Virus record (IMG/VR): IMGVR_UViG_3300006119_000008
Coordinates: 30,238 to 94,237 of that record
Reading direction: 5' to 3' (one strand)
Length of the DNA: 64,000 nt
Source of the DNA: a virus
Every line of letters begins with the position of its first letter. Positions within the stretch are counted from its first letter, which is position 1. A program made the position numbers and the translations under genes. Below the pieces are notes generated by a model. The model worked only from the letters and a program-made list of their open reading frames with translations, searched no databases and was not told the origin of the DNA. This document shows positions 1 to 8,832 of the stretch, in pieces.

Positions 1-5
1 GCCAT
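1..5 (-). CDS. start codon of the next gene downstream (mostly off window)
   Basis: An ATG on the minus strand at 3-5 lies 8 nt after an AGGAGA ribosome site and just downstream of the sheath stop codon. Only the first codon and part of the second are inside the window. In contractile-tailed phages the gene after the sheath is usually the tail tube, but nothing here can confirm that. Confidence 0.5.
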
Positions 6-13
6 GTGTTCTC

Positions 14-1549
14 CTAGTAGACTACGAAGTTGCTCTGAGCGTTACCATAAACTACTTGACCGGTCTGCGTGTTAAGGCTGACATTGGCCTGGATGTAATT
101 GATTGGGAACGTCGGTGCATATTGGAAGCTGACAGTAATTGTTGTAGGCGTAGCTGGATTGACTGCGAAGCTAAGGTTCTGATAGCCCTGAATCAGGCCA
201 TTGCTCAGAGCATTAGTAAGAGTCGCCTGTACAGTAGCCAGTGCAGCAGCACTTGTATTCTTTGTGAGAGGCCCACCAACCAGATAACTGTTGATCAGGT
301 CAGTCCTTACAAGCTGTGCCAGTCTGTCACCAATTGCACTGATGGAAATCTCTTGTGTCAACCAGTTTTGTACATTGGTGGTTAGCCCATGCAGTACCCA
401 GAAGTTTCCATCTGTCTTCTTGCGAACAACAAGAACTCCATAAGGCAAATAACTTGTCTGTGCATCTGTCAGGTTGATCTGGTTGGGGATGTCATTGAAA
501 CCAAGCACCTGCTTGTTGGTGATTGGCGTGCTGATGTCCGGCTGCTGGCCTACAAACAAACCAGCTAGTGCGGCAGCAACATAGTAACCAGCAATGTTAA
601 TTGTAGCGTTGCTCAAACCGTTTGTGGTGTTAAGACCAGGATTAAAGTTAACTACAGGAGGGTAGATAACGCTAACTCTGGAACTGTTAAAACCATTGGC
701 AAGAGCCTGGTAACTAGCTACTGTGGTCTGAGCATTGGTGCCATCTACACCCAGGAAAGCTCTCTGATAGATACCATTGTTAGCCTGAGTGTTGATGTAA
801 GAGTTGATAGCATAAGCTACAGTACCTGCAGTTACACCGGTGATAACACCACTGGATGTAAGTGAGTTGAGAGGTACAATAACATCAGCAGCAGTGTTGG
901 ACAGGTAGATTGGGTTGCTACCGCTAGTGGCTACAGTCAATGTGTTAGCCCAGTCACTGGGTTGAGCAGAGCCACTGTTCGATACACGAGCTACTGGTAC
1001 GATACTTACAATACTAGCGCCGTTCTGGAACGCTAACTGGCTTGCAAGAACTGCTGGGTTGACGATAGTTGTACCACTGATTGCTGGCCCAATAGCACTG
1101 GATACAGCGTTCTGGCTGGTGTACCTACCGTATGCCCCCCAATTGTGACCGTACTGTAAGGTTAGCGTGCCACTGGGAAGTGCGTTAACTCCAGTTGCTG
1201 TAACACCAACTGTTGTAAGGGTGCTGATGCCGTTAGCAGTACTAATATTAAAGTTGTATCCGTATGTTCCTGTTACAGTCGTACCGCTAATGCCGCTAGC
1301 CCAGGTGAGAGTAAACCCTGAATAGCTAGCATAAGTACCGGTCGATGTGGTGTTTACCGTGGGAACAGTCAACTGACCTAGTGGGATACCACTGGTTGGA
1401 ACTGGTGCATAGAAAGTATCAGTCTGACTACCTGGAGTGGGCTGGTCAGCTACAATAGCGATGCTAAGGCTGGTGGGGCTAACGCTGGTCAGCGCAGATG
1501 TTGTCTGCGTTACATACACACCAGGCACTTGGTAGTTAGAAATAGGCAT
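14..1549 (-). CDS. tail sheath protein (contractile tail)
   Basis: This 511-aa protein is the likely sheath subunit that contracts around the tail tube to drive DNA injection. Seen: an N-terminal PGVYV motif typical of sheath proteins near residue 9, a long Ser/Thr/Gly-rich variable middle, and a C-terminal part from about residue 355 with FNDIPN, then GVLVV, WLTQEISISAIGDRL and a closing ITVSFQYAP strand. That order fits the family's conserved C-terminal domain. The start has an AAGGAG site 5 nt upstream. It follows neck and terminator candidates, the usual myovirus order. The identification rests on motif memory and context, not on an alignment. Confidence 0.82.
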   Translation of the reverse strand: MPISNYQVPGVYVTQTTSALTSVSPTSLSIAIVADQPTPGSQTDTFYAPVPTSGIPLGQLTVPTVNTTSTGTYASYSGFTLTWASGISGTTVTGTYGYNFNISTANGISTLTTVGVTATGVNALPSGTLTLQYGHNWGAYGRYTSQNAVSSAIGPAISGTTIVNPAVLASQLAFQNGASIVSIVPVARVSNSGSAQPSDWANTLTVATSGSNPIYLSNTAADVIVPLNSLTSSGVITGVTAGTVAYAINSYINTQANNGIYQRAFLGVDGTNAQTTVASYQALANGFNSSRVSVIYPPVVNFNPGLNTTNGLSNATINIAGYYVAAALAGLFVGQQPDISTPITNKQVLGFNDIPNQINLTDAQTSYLPYGVLVVRKKTDGNFWVLHGLTTNVQNWLTQEISISAIGDRLAQLVRTDLINSYLVGGPLTKNTSAAALATVQATLTNALSNGLIQGYQNLSFAVNPATPTTITVSFQYAPTFPINYIQANVSLNTQTGQVVYGNAQSNFVVY

Positions 1550-1621
1550 ACAATCTCCTTCAATGCTTTGTACAACAAACAGCTGCTTTTACAGTGTTGG
1601 TTGAGAGATATTTGGTTAAAC

Positions 1622-2290
1622 TTATGATGTAGTCGTCTTGGTAGAGTCGTAAAACAGCTCGCTTGGCACATAGGCAGTGCCGCTTGTAACAACCTCTGTA
1701 ATCTGTGGCACTTGGTAGTCATATTTACTAGTGTAGAAGTCACCAATGCAGCTTATTCTTACGCTAGCCTCATAGGTGATATCATCAGTGCTCCAAGGAG
1801 TACCGCTTGTGATGCTGTCACCCAGCGGGGTATAGGTATCGGGCTGCAGTGTCATACCAACAAGGTCATTGTTGTATATGCTGTTGTAGAATGCTGAGCT
1901 TGCCGGACTGCTACCGTTCATTAGTATAAGGTTTGTTATACTATCCCACAGTCTGTCTCGCTCTTCGCTATGCATGGCCATGATCTGTAGATCTATGCTG
2001 CCTTCAAAATAACCAGTACGAGTTACATTGTCTGCGGGATATGTTTGACCATTGATGACAATTCCATTTGTATCTGTGCTGTATACATCTGGCTGCAGAC
2101 CAGACCACTGGACTTTCCCAGGTCTGAACTGCACAAGCACTGCTGGCCACTGAATAACTTCCAGCGGATAATTAATCGTGATGCTGTTGGGCACAAGATC
2201 CAGGCTGGTATTAACAGGAGAGCTCGCCAGTTGCTGGAACCCAGCATTAAGTGCTTCTACTATTGCTGTTTTAACGGCTGTTACAAACAT
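1622..2290 (-). CDS. putative tail terminator / tail completion protein
   Basis: This 222-aa protein sits directly upstream of the sheath gene and overlaps the stop of the preceding neck gene. The N-terminus (MFVTAVKTAIVEALNAGFQ) looks like an amphipathic helix. A beta-rich region follows, with an FRPGKVQW segment and a central EERDRLWDSITNLIL helix resembling the alpha/beta layout of tail terminators. Position between connector candidates and the sheath is the main support. No catalytic motif or Cys cluster is visible. It could also be another neck component. Confidence 0.45.
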   Translation of the reverse strand: MFVTAVKTAIVEALNAGFQQLASSPVNTSLDLVPNSITINYPLEVIQWPAVLVQFRPGKVQWSGLQPDVYSTDTNGIVINGQTYPADNVTRTGYFEGSIDLQIMAMHSEERDRLWDSITNLILMNGSSPASSAFYNSIYNNDLVGMTLQPDTYTPLGDSITSGTPWSTDDITYEASVRISCIGDFYTSKYDYQVPQITEVVTSGTAYVPSELFYDSTKTTTS

Positions 2291-2811
2291 TAGTAGGTCT
2301 TTCGCCCAGCATTGATAATATTATTAATGGTTTCACCAAGCTTGGTTTCTTGAATAATCCTGACGGGGTCATCCACAGTCATGCCGCGTTCCCACTCTTG
2401 TGTGCTTCTTTCTACAGCACGCTCGATAAAGAATTGACCAGGCTCAGCCTGTTTTATCCATAGTGGCTTGCCATCTGTCAGGCTGCCATCGTCGGCAGAT
2501 CTGGTTATGATGGGTAGCCTACCGACATCATTGCGGTTTATTCTTCTAAACGCCAGGCTGCCATCAGCTTCACGAATAGGAATAACACGATCAGAAACAG
2601 TTGTGATAGGCCGCTCTGGCTCTCCCTGATCGTACTTTAAAATGTACTGTGCGCTCTCTGGCACAACAATATCTACGATGCCATCCTGCCAGCTGGGCAT
2701 GATCTGGTTGACTGCGTTAGCAGTCTTTTTAGGTGCAGTTGTTTTGATGATCTCAACAGCACGCCTGGATATTTTCTGTGTTTCACTGGCTGGTAATGGT
2801 ATGTTGTTCAT
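2290..2811 (-). CDS. putative neck / head-tail connector protein
   Basis: This 173-aa protein has one charged N-terminal helix with KTTAPKK, a middle with many Asp/Arg residues, and a C-terminal helical region (ERAVERSTQEWERGM, IIQETKLGETINNI). It shares stop/start overlaps with both neighbours, so it is translated as part of the neck gene set. The composition recalls small HK97 gp10-like connector proteins, but that is inference from place and size. Confidence 0.4.
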   Translation of the reverse strand: MNNIPLPASETQKISRRAVEIIKTTAPKKTANAVNQIMPSWQDGIVDIVVPESAQYILKYDQGEPERPITTVSDRVIPIREADGSLAFRRINRNDVGRLPIITRSADDGSLTDGKPLWIKQAEPGQFFIERAVERSTQEWERGMTVDDPVRIIQETKLGETINNIINAGRKTY

Positions 2812-3491
2812 ATTATCGGCACGTTATAGTATGGGTGTGTGGTTGGCAGATTGTAAAGCGTAGTGAACTGATTGACTATTTTTGTTGTGTCATAGCTGAT
2901 CCCTGGACCAGTCCTGACAGTTTGAACGTTAACTGAGCTCACTTCAAAACGGTCACCCAGCGCGGTTGGTGTGTCACCATCCCAGGAGAGCACTCTGACC
3001 AGCAGATCGCCAACCCGGATCTCTGGATACCATGACATCTGAACAGTTGGATTGTCTCGCCAGAACTGACCGGTGCTGATGTTGGCGCGGATCTGTGGAG
3101 TATCCGCAGCCAGTGTGTACAGGTGGTAGCAGGTTGTTTTGAAACCACCATTGAATGTGGTGCCATAGCAGTTCGGGCAAAAGCTATTGCCTGACTGCTT
3201 ATAAACATTGCTCACACGAGACTGTACAGAAGCATTGGGATTGGTAGGATCAACACTGTCCTGGCACTGCTGACAGTAGCCAACCAGACCCAGCGCAGCA
3301 TCTTCTGCACGCCAGAGCTGTCTTACAATAATCTGTTCACCGAACCACTGCAGAGTCTCGTCATGAAAGCGCTGCTGATTAATCTCAGCATAGATATCTC
3401 TTTGCTTTACTACAAGCAAAGGGCTTTCTTTCTGGTAGTAAAGATCTCCCTGCTGCACTGGTGGCAGTGGAGATGGGTCAATACCAGACAT
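2808..3491 (-). CDS. putative neck protein with a zinc-ribbon-like Cys4 motif
   Basis: This 227-aa protein carries CQQC near residue 74 and CPNC near residue 107, spaced as in a zinc ribbon. A beta-rich C-terminal half follows (VGDLLVRVLSWDGD, GDRFEVSSVNV). In large actinophages Cys4-bearing neck proteins of this kind sit between connector genes. The start follows a homing endonuclease gene by 3 nt. Before that insertion it probably followed the 296-aa neck gene directly. Confidence 0.45.
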   Translation of the reverse strand: MSGIDPSPLPPVQQGDLYYQKESPLLVVKQRDIYAEINQQRFHDETLQWFGEQIIVRQLWRAEDAALGLVGYCQQCQDSVDPTNPNASVQSRVSNVYKQSGNSFCPNCYGTTFNGGFKTTCYHLYTLAADTPQIRANISTGQFWRDNPTVQMSWYPEIRVGDLLVRVLSWDGDTPTALGDRFEVSSVNVQTVRTGPGISYDTTKIVNQFTTLYNLPTTHPYYNVPII

Positions 3492-3494
3492 TGT

Positions 3495-4121
3495 TTATAC
3501 GCCACCCATGTTAGCTGCGAACTCAGCGACTTCATTTTCCCAAACCACGCGGGCGGACCAACCCTGCTCTGCATACCAATCAATAAGATCTTGCGGGTTC
3601 TCGCCGCGATGCCAGTAGGTTCCCCAAACTTCTACAATCTCACGGGTGTCACGTTTAACATAATCGGGAATATGTACGCCAACTTTAGGGTTACCAATAA
3701 AGTAACGTTTATCCTGTGTGCTAACGTAGCCAAGTGGTTCTAATACCGGCTTTAGAGAAAGCTCTACTTTAGAAGATTTGTTGTTCGAGCCATAGACATT
3801 AAGAAACTTACCTTCCTTATGAAGGCGAACATTCTTTTCAGACATCTTCTTGCGAAAACTATAATCATATTTATGCTTTGCTAGGCGCTTAAGGTTGCGT
3901 GCACGCTGTTCTTCAAACGTAACTGTGCGGATATAATGCCCTGCAACGAAACGATTTTGGCGATACTTATTTGTTCTAACAGTTTCACCACAACCACAAC
4001 CGCATAAAACTTCACGGTCCTGGCATCCTGGGCATGTTTTACGGTCTGGACCACCACGAGTTTTAATCTGTTCTTTTTTTTCTTTACAAACACGGCACAC
4101 ATATTGGAGAGTAACTGGCAT
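3495..4121 (-). CDS. free-standing homing endonuclease, Vsr-like / EDxHD type
   Basis: This 208-aa protein starts at the ATG at 4121, which has GGAGGAG 9 nt upstream inside the tail of the previous gene. Residues 9-45 hold CxxC pairs (CRVC, CPGC) and a CGCGCGE turn followed by a GH-rich knuckle, as in NUMOD-type DNA-binding modules. The last 60 residues read as a Vsr-like nuclease core: IPDY, then IVEVWGTYWH, then a helix, then GWSARVVWENEV. Asp, Glu and His are placed as in very-short-patch-repair folds. It sits alone between two neck genes, a common landing site for mobile endonucleases. The last residues (ANMGGV) echo the end of the upstream gene. Confidence 0.65.
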   Translation of the reverse strand: MPVTLQYVCRVCKEKKEQIKTRGGPDRKTCPGCQDREVLCGCGCGETVRTNKYRQNRFVAGHYIRTVTFEEQRARNLKRLAKHKYDYSFRKKMSEKNVRLHKEGKFLNVYGSNNKSSKVELSLKPVLEPLGYVSTQDKRYFIGNPKVGVHIPDYVKRDTREIVEVWGTYWHRGENPQDLIDWYAEQGWSARVVWENEVAEFAANMGGV

Positions 4122-4122
4122 A

Positions 4123-5013
4123 TTAAACTCCTCCAAGGTTGGCTGAAGCGTACTGAAAATGCGGCCTTGCTGGATTGATAAACATTCGTGGGATAAGACC
4201 ACCAGCAACCAGCAGGCTTCGCTTGCTTCCTACCATGAAGCTACGCTTCATCTGACGCAGCTGCTTGTCAGCGATTTCCTTGTCGAACAGATATAGCTGC
4301 CACCAGCGTTGGTAGTAGTCACGACGATCCATCCAGGCAGCATTCATACCGTTGGGTGTGGGCTGCTCGATGTAGTTACGAGCGATGTGTTTCAGAAAGT
4401 GAGCATAGGTCTGGCTGGCCAGAACGCCGTACCAGTTACTGGGGAAGATCACCGCAGCATTAGCACCTATCTCATAGGCTGGATTGAATACTGGTTGAAA
4501 CTCAAAATTGATATAGTCAATGGCTTCTGTGCTCATTACCATGGCAACTTCTTCGTACATCAAGAAACCACTCTGCTGCATCTCCTGCAGGTAAGGGCCA
4601 CCACTGGTGCTGTCAAAACTTTTGTCCAGTCGGTGTACTATTCCTGCTGCCAGCTGACGCTCATCATAACTCAGATTGCTCCAGTATGGCATCTGATCTG
4701 TTATGACCAGTTGATCAGTGTACTGCCTGTCACTGCCATTCACTGTGTATTGCCAGTTGACGTTATAGTTGCCCTGGATAGCAGTCTGTGAGCTGTCCAA
4801 CATATACTGGAAGGTCCCAGTAGATTCTTGAGTAGCGTATGTGCCACTGGGAACTATTGTCAGACTACCGTCAGTGCTGGTTATGCTCAGACTTACATCA
4901 GGAAAAGTATTACCGCTCACCGTGATAAGATCAGGGTCAGTTAGAACCCCGTTAGAATAGGTCATTATACCAACGGGTTCTACTGCATACTGTGGGAACG
5001 GACGTACTCTCAT
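4123..5013 (-). CDS. putative head-tail connector (neck) protein
   Basis: This 296-aa protein has a beta-sandwich-like N-terminal half with Ser/Thr-rich strands (residues 20-105) and a helical, Trp/Tyr-rich C-terminal half (DRRDYYQRWWQLYLFDKEI). The C-terminus ends ASANLGGV. The two-part build and position between the fibre genes and the neck genes suggest a virion protein at the head-tail joint. Its start overlaps the preceding stop as TGATG. No family is recognised with certainty. Confidence 0.45.
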   Translation of the reverse strand: MRVRPFPQYAVEPVGIMTYSNGVLTDPDLITVSGNTFPDVSLSITSTDGSLTIVPSGTYATQESTGTFQYMLDSSQTAIQGNYNVNWQYTVNGSDRQYTDQLVITDQMPYWSNLSYDERQLAAGIVHRLDKSFDSTSGGPYLQEMQQSGFLMYEEVAMVMSTEAIDYINFEFQPVFNPAYEIGANAAVIFPSNWYGVLASQTYAHFLKHIARNYIEQPTPNGMNAAWMDRRDYYQRWWQLYLFDKEIADKQLRQMKRSFMVGSKRSLLVAGGLIPRMFINPARPHFQYASANLGGV

Positions 5014-5909
5014 CAGCCTATGCCAGTCACTTGTAGAACTGCATATGCTGACCCTATATTGGTAGCAGGTTGACCAGGTGTATTGCTTATAAGAAAGCTA
5101 AACAATACTGGATTTCTAGAACTAGCTATATAAGTAGCCATTTGGCTGTATTCGTTGGCGGTCTGGTAAGTAGTTGCTTGTATTATACTCGGATAAGATG
5201 TGCTAAATGTTATTCCACCAGCCTGTAAAGCTATAGTAGCTACTCCACCGGATGCAGCAGCGAACACAGCTACTCTACCCCATACTTGATAGGTTAGATG
5301 TCCTGACATTGTTATAGTCACGATAGCATTGCTATTTGTTCCAGCATTATTGTTATAAACTGGACCGTTACCATACGCACCAGATGTAGTTATTGATAAA
5401 GGAACTATATTACTGCCACTTATCGCTAGTATCTGACCATCAGCTCCACCAACGATTGAGTTGTTAGCAGCAAAAGTACTGCCACTTATTGTAATTCCAC
5501 TGATAGTGTTGGTGAATGCTGCACCACTGGCGCTAGTACCAACCAATAACTGACCAGATGCTGGAGTGGGGAAATCACCATTGGCGATCTGGTTGCTGAT
5601 GCCAAAGTCACTGGATAGTGGACCAGCGACCCATTGCGTTCCTGCGCTGCCGCTGGTAGCAGTGGTTCCTTCGCGGCCTCTGCCACCGCTGATTGTAATA
5701 ACGTTTACTGTACCAGTGGTGCTGACGTTGGTTACATAAATGATCTCGCCACTAGCAGTAACACCGTTATAACCAGGATTAATAACAACAGGCAGATAGG
5801 TTCCAGTGGTCAGCTGGCTGGGGAAGCCAGTGCCAGTGAATGTAGTCTGAGTGGTGTTGAAACCACTAAGCGTACCGTATAGAAAATTACCGCGATAACG
5901 AGATGCCAT
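5013..5909 (-). CDS. Gly/Ser/Thr-rich structural protein, fibre or decoration-like
   Basis: This 298-aa protein has low-complexity beta-rich sequence (GTLSGFNTTQTTFTGTG, GVTASGEIIYVTNVSTTG) and a C-terminal domain from about residue 190 with alternating hydrophobic strands (VWGRVAVFAAASGG). Composition and place among fibre genes support a surface-exposed virion protein. It has an AGGATA ribosome site. No receptor-binding motif is recognised. Confidence 0.5.
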   Translation of the reverse strand: MASRYRGNFLYGTLSGFNTTQTTFTGTGFPSQLTTGTYLPVVINPGYNGVTASGEIIYVTNVSTTGTVNVITISGGRGREGTTATSGSAGTQWVAGPLSSDFGISNQIANGDFPTPASGQLLVGTSASGAAFTNTISGITISGSTFAANNSIVGGADGQILAISGSNIVPLSITTSGAYGNGPVYNNNAGTNSNAIVTITMSGHLTYQVWGRVAVFAAASGGVATIALQAGGITFSTSYPSIIQATTYQTANEYSQMATYIASSRNPVLFSFLISNTPGQPATNIGSAYAVLQVTGIG

Positions 5910-5917
5910 GCTTTATC

Positions 5918-6424
5918 CTAGGCTAGCTTCCAGGCTGGACGTACTTTTGTTGTGTTGAAACGCAGGAAGGTTTGTGGCTGACGGCCATCTACTCCATAGC
6001 CCTGCTGAGCGGTGTGAACAGGATGGTTTACCCAGGTGTAGCTGGGGTCACCCTGTTGACCGTGGCTGATGGTAAGGATGTCACCGTTGGTGTTGGATAC
6101 AACCAGAGCTACGTGCTCACCGGTTCCAGGACCATATACAACTGCGTCACCCGGCATGGCCTGTGCGGCTGGAACATGAATACCGTGCTGCAATAGTGTG
6201 CCGGTATATCCCCAGCCAGCATAGTTAGCGCCGTTGGGGTCATTGGCTCCTGCACTGTAGTAGCATAGTGTGAAGAAGCCGCTGCAGTCGGTATTGACAG
6301 GCCAGACTGGCTTGCTCAGATGCTCGTAGGCCATACGGCCTGCGCCCTCGGTGTAGTTGAAGTGAGCCTTGTTGGCCAAGAACCACTTGCCATTTTGTAC
6401 GATATCATATCTTGCGTCAGTCAT
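5918..6424 (-). CDS. NlpC/P60-type cysteine peptidase (peptidoglycan hydrolase)
   Basis: This 168-aa protein matches the NlpC/P60 core. The nucleophile Cys47 lies in NTDCSGF, residues 91-99 form the PGDAVVYGP strand, and the catalytic His104 lies in GEHVALVVS. A third polar residue may be His121. Such enzymes cut D-Glu/diaminopimelate or related cross-link bonds in the cell wall. There is no signal peptide. The location inside the structural block suggests either a virion-associated wall-cutting activity or an endolysin expressed late. A holin-like gene is 29 kb away at 35.1 kb. An AGGAGA ribosome site precedes the start. Confidence 0.78.
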   Translation of the reverse strand: MTDARYDIVQNGKWFLANKAHFNYTEGAGRMAYEHLSKPVWPVNTDCSGFFTLCYYSAGANDPNGANYAGWGYTGTLLQHGIHVPAAQAMPGDAVVYGPGTGEHVALVVSNTNGDILTISHGQQGDPSYTWVNHPVHTAQQGYGVDGRQPQTFLRFNTTKVRPAWKLA

Positions 6425-6455
6425 TGTTTTCTCCTGTTTGGTCTGTATTACCTAG

Positions 6456-6478
6456 TGTAAAAGCAACGGGGTTTTACA
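6456..6478 (-). promoter_or_regulatory. hairpin between structural genes
   Basis: A perfect 7-bp stem TGTAAAA / TTTTACA encloses a 9-nt loop in the 55-nt gap upstream of the NlpC/P60 gene. It could attenuate transcription or cut the transcript before the hydrolase. There is no U-run after it. Confidence 0.35.
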
Positions 6479-6479
6479 T

Positions 6480-7004
6480 TCAAGTTGGGACAGTATCCCC
6501 ACCAGCAGGACGATCTGGCTCGGCATAATCCTCTGGCACGGTCATTTCTGGTTCTGACCGCTCTTGCGAATCAGTTATTTGTTCTATTACGTAATCAGCT
6601 GCTGGTTGATCAAACTCATTGGTTATATTACCAACCGTGTCAACATTATTCTGGACTGTATAACCACCAACAGGAACGGCAAGTTTGTAAATGCTTATCG
6701 TTGGGTTGGTAGTACTGATCTTGAATGAGAAGATGACAGTCTTGTTAGCCAGATCAGACAGCTTGAAAAGCTCATTCAGCTTTATATGAAGGCTTGTTCT
6801 AGTTCTAACACTGTCTAGCAGGACTAGTTCATCGCTGGTAAAAGTATGCAAATAATGTATTTTTATAAAGCTGGCAGAGTCAGGCACTGGTATGGTGAAT
6901 CGCTGACCGCCAAGCTTGAATGATCCCAGTCTGGTTAGTCCTACCTGTGGTGTGATAGGTCTGCCACCAGTCAGATAGTCATTAGTTCTTCTGCTAGCAC
7001 TCAT
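6480..7004 (-). CDS. structural protein of unknown role
   Basis: This 174-aa protein has a basic N-terminus, a beta-rich core (residues 25-125) with alternating polar and hydrophobic strands, and an acidic Pro/Glu-rich tail. The tail looks disordered. No domain is recognised. It is in the run of fibre-like genes and precedes the NlpC/P60 hydrolase, so a tail or baseplate accessory role is possible. The start has only a weak GGTAGA ribosome site. Confidence 0.5.
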   Translation of the reverse strand: MSASRRTNDYLTGGRPITPQVGLTRLGSFKLGGQRFTIPVPDSASFIKIHYLHTFTSDELVLLDSVRTRTSLHIKLNELFKLSDLANKTVIFSFKISTTNPTISIYKLAVPVGGYTVQNNVDTVGNITNEFDQPAADYVIEQITDSQERSEPEMTVPEDYAEPDRPAGGDTVPT

Positions 7005-7025
7005 AATTTTCTACCAGAATGACCA

Positions 7026-7229
7026 TTAGTAATTACCAGTTAGAGTCATATAAACTTGGGGCGACCAATCAGATACTGTAAAGCTTGTGCTGAAAGCACC
7101 AAGTGCGGCTCCCGGCAGAGATGAACCAGCACTAGGTGCGCTAGTATATATGCACGAACCAATCGGTGTGCCAGCAGAGTCAAAGTTAGGTATGATTGGA
7201 TCAATACCGGTTAGTGCTGCCACTCTCAT
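7026..7229 (-). CDS. small hypothetical protein
   Basis: A 67-aa reading frame, Ala/Ser/Pro rich, with one Cys (IGSCIYTS). There is no clear ribosome site before the ATG, and an in-frame stop lies 10 codons upstream, so no longer version is possible. Its composition resembles the neighbouring structural proteins. It fills the only gap between two structural genes, which is the chief reason to believe it. Confidence 0.4.
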   Translation of the reverse strand: MRVAALTGIDPIIPNFDSAGTPIGSCIYTSAPSAGSSLPGAALGAFSTSFTVSDWSPQVYMTLTGNY

Positions 7230-7294
7230 GTTAGTTGAAGTTGTTGCTGTGCCATGTCTCTAGCCTAGGTCAGTGGTGGGGTCCGAGGCCATGA

Positions 7295-8830
7295 TTAGTA
7301 CCAGATCTCAATAATGCCAGCGGCACCGGCACCACCGGCTCCACCGGCACCTGAACCTGAGCCACCGTTGTAGGAACCGCCACCGCCGCCACCGCCACCG
7401 CAACCGGGTGTCGTTGCCGTTGCGCCTGTGCCGCCATTGACGGTTGGATTTGAGCCGGGATTTGTTATTTGGTAAGTGACCAATGCAGCATTCGCAGCGG
7501 CTGATGCAAGACCACCAAGACCGCCAGTAGTGGCCGTTGCCGCAGTGCCACCGGAGCCGCCGACTACGCCTTGATTAGGTGGTGCGGAGTTGGTGTTTGA
7601 GGGTCCGCCACTGCCGGGGTTGTTCTGTGACGATGAACTGTTGCCGCCGCTGCTTAGTCCGGCTGCTGCGTACATACCACCATTGGAGTTTGTTGTGGCG
7701 TTGGCGTTGCTTCCCGGTGCCGGTGCACCACCGTTGGCTTGTGCCAGCACTGTCGAAGTATTAGTGTCGGTCAGTTTAGTGGTACTACTACTATTACCAC
7801 CGAACCCACCATTGTTGCCACCAGCAGCACCACCGGCTCCACCGGCTCCACCGGCTCCAATCGTGGCGGTCAACGTATGCCCAGCAGTCACGGCAACGTT
7901 GACGATTTTGACTTCACCGCCACCGCCACCGCCGGCTCCCACTTGGAGAACATTGGTACTCGGTGAGCCGCCACCACCGCCACCGGCTCCACCGCCGACT
8001 AGTCGAACAATGACGTTGCTAATGCCACTCGGGACAACCCATGTGCTACCAGTGGTGGTAAGAGCAACGTAAGCGGTACCGGAAACACCTTGGAACCCTT
8101 GGTTGCCCTGCGTACCCTGCGTCCCCTGATTACCTTGGAAGCCTTGGTTCCCCTGGAAACCTTGAAAGCCTTGGAAACCTTGATAGCCCTGAGTCCCTTG
8201 ATAGCCTTGATTGCCTTGTACTCCCTGGTAACCCTGATATCCCTGATTTCCTTGATAACCTTGGTATCCCTGTGTACCTTTAAGACCTTGATAGCCCTGA
8301 CTGCCCTGGTAACCTTGATTTCCTTGGGTTCCCTGCGGTCCAGGAATAGGCACAAAGATTGCTGTCTTGTCGATATACCAGGTATTGCTAACTGCAGTGA
8401 ACGCAGCTGTCCCAGGCACATAGATCTCACCAATAAGCATGGTGCCAGCCGGTACAGCTGGCTTGACCGGAGGATCAGTGATGCTACCATTGTTCCATCC
8501 AGCCAGTGTTATAGCAGTGCCCTGAACGACTGATACTGTTGTGCCACTGACAACTACAATGTCACGACGGTCTCCCGTGCTAGCAGCAACGGTTGTAAAG
8601 CTTGCTGCTGAGACACTGGTATTTGTTCCACTGATGGAATATGTTCCAGGCGTTAGATTGCCACTGATCACAGTGCCACTGGGGTTGGTCAGGTTCCCTG
8701 ACAGCTGGAAGCCACTGATAACACCGGTTGCCTGGCCGAGCAGGTACAAAGAGCTAAGGTCGGTATTATCCAGTACAGCCTGAGCTGGCCAGGTTGGATT
8801 GTTCTGTGATTCGGGAATGATCAAAGCCAT
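7295..8830 (-). CDS. collagen-like tail fibre protein
   Basis: This 511-aa protein has three parts. Residues 1-160 are beta-rich, ending in IDKTAIFVPIPGP, a virion-attachment type domain. Residues about 163-250 are an uninterrupted collagen-like G-x-y repeat, mostly Gly-Tyr/Asn/Phe-Gln, which should form a trimeric rod. The remainder is a glycine-rich adhesin-like region with GGAGGGGGG runs and a short IIEIWY end. Fibres of this build bind host surface receptors. The repeat is also visible in DNA as a 9-bp periodic tract around 8090-8345. Long frames on the opposite strand here are artefacts of the repeat. Confidence 0.82.
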   Translation of the reverse strand: MALIIPESQNNPTWPAQAVLDNTDLSSLYLLGQATGVISGFQLSGNLTNPSGTVISGNLTPGTYSISGTNTSVSAASFTTVAASTGDRRDIVVVSGTTVSVVQGTAITLAGWNNGSITDPPVKPAVPAGTMLIGEIYVPGTAAFTAVSNTWYIDKTAIFVPIPGPQGTQGNQGYQGSQGYQGLKGTQGYQGYQGNQGYQGYQGVQGNQGYQGTQGYQGFQGFQGFQGNQGFQGNQGTQGTQGNQGFQGVSGTAYVALTTTGSTWVVPSGISNVIVRLVGGGAGGGGGGSPSTNVLQVGAGGGGGGEVKIVNVAVTAGHTLTATIGAGGAGGAGGAAGGNNGGFGGNSSSTTKLTDTNTSTVLAQANGGAPAPGSNANATTNSNGGMYAAAGLSSGGNSSSSQNNPGSGGPSNTNSAPPNQGVVGGSGGTAATATTGGLGGLASAAANAALVTYQITNPGSNPTVNGGTGATATTPGCGGGGGGGGSYNGGSGSGAGGAGGAGAAGIIEIWY

Positions 8831-8832
8831 GG

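Noticed and set aside
8085-8345. Regular short-period repeat considered as a CRISPR-like array.
   Set aside because: The period is 9 bp with no spacers and it encodes collagen repeats. No CRISPR array was found in the window.
7579-8533. Long plus-strand frames (147-160 codons) opposite the collagen-like fibre.
   Set aside because: They are produced by the 9-bp repeat and glycine-rich codons of the minus-strand gene, have no ribosome sites and low-complexity products.
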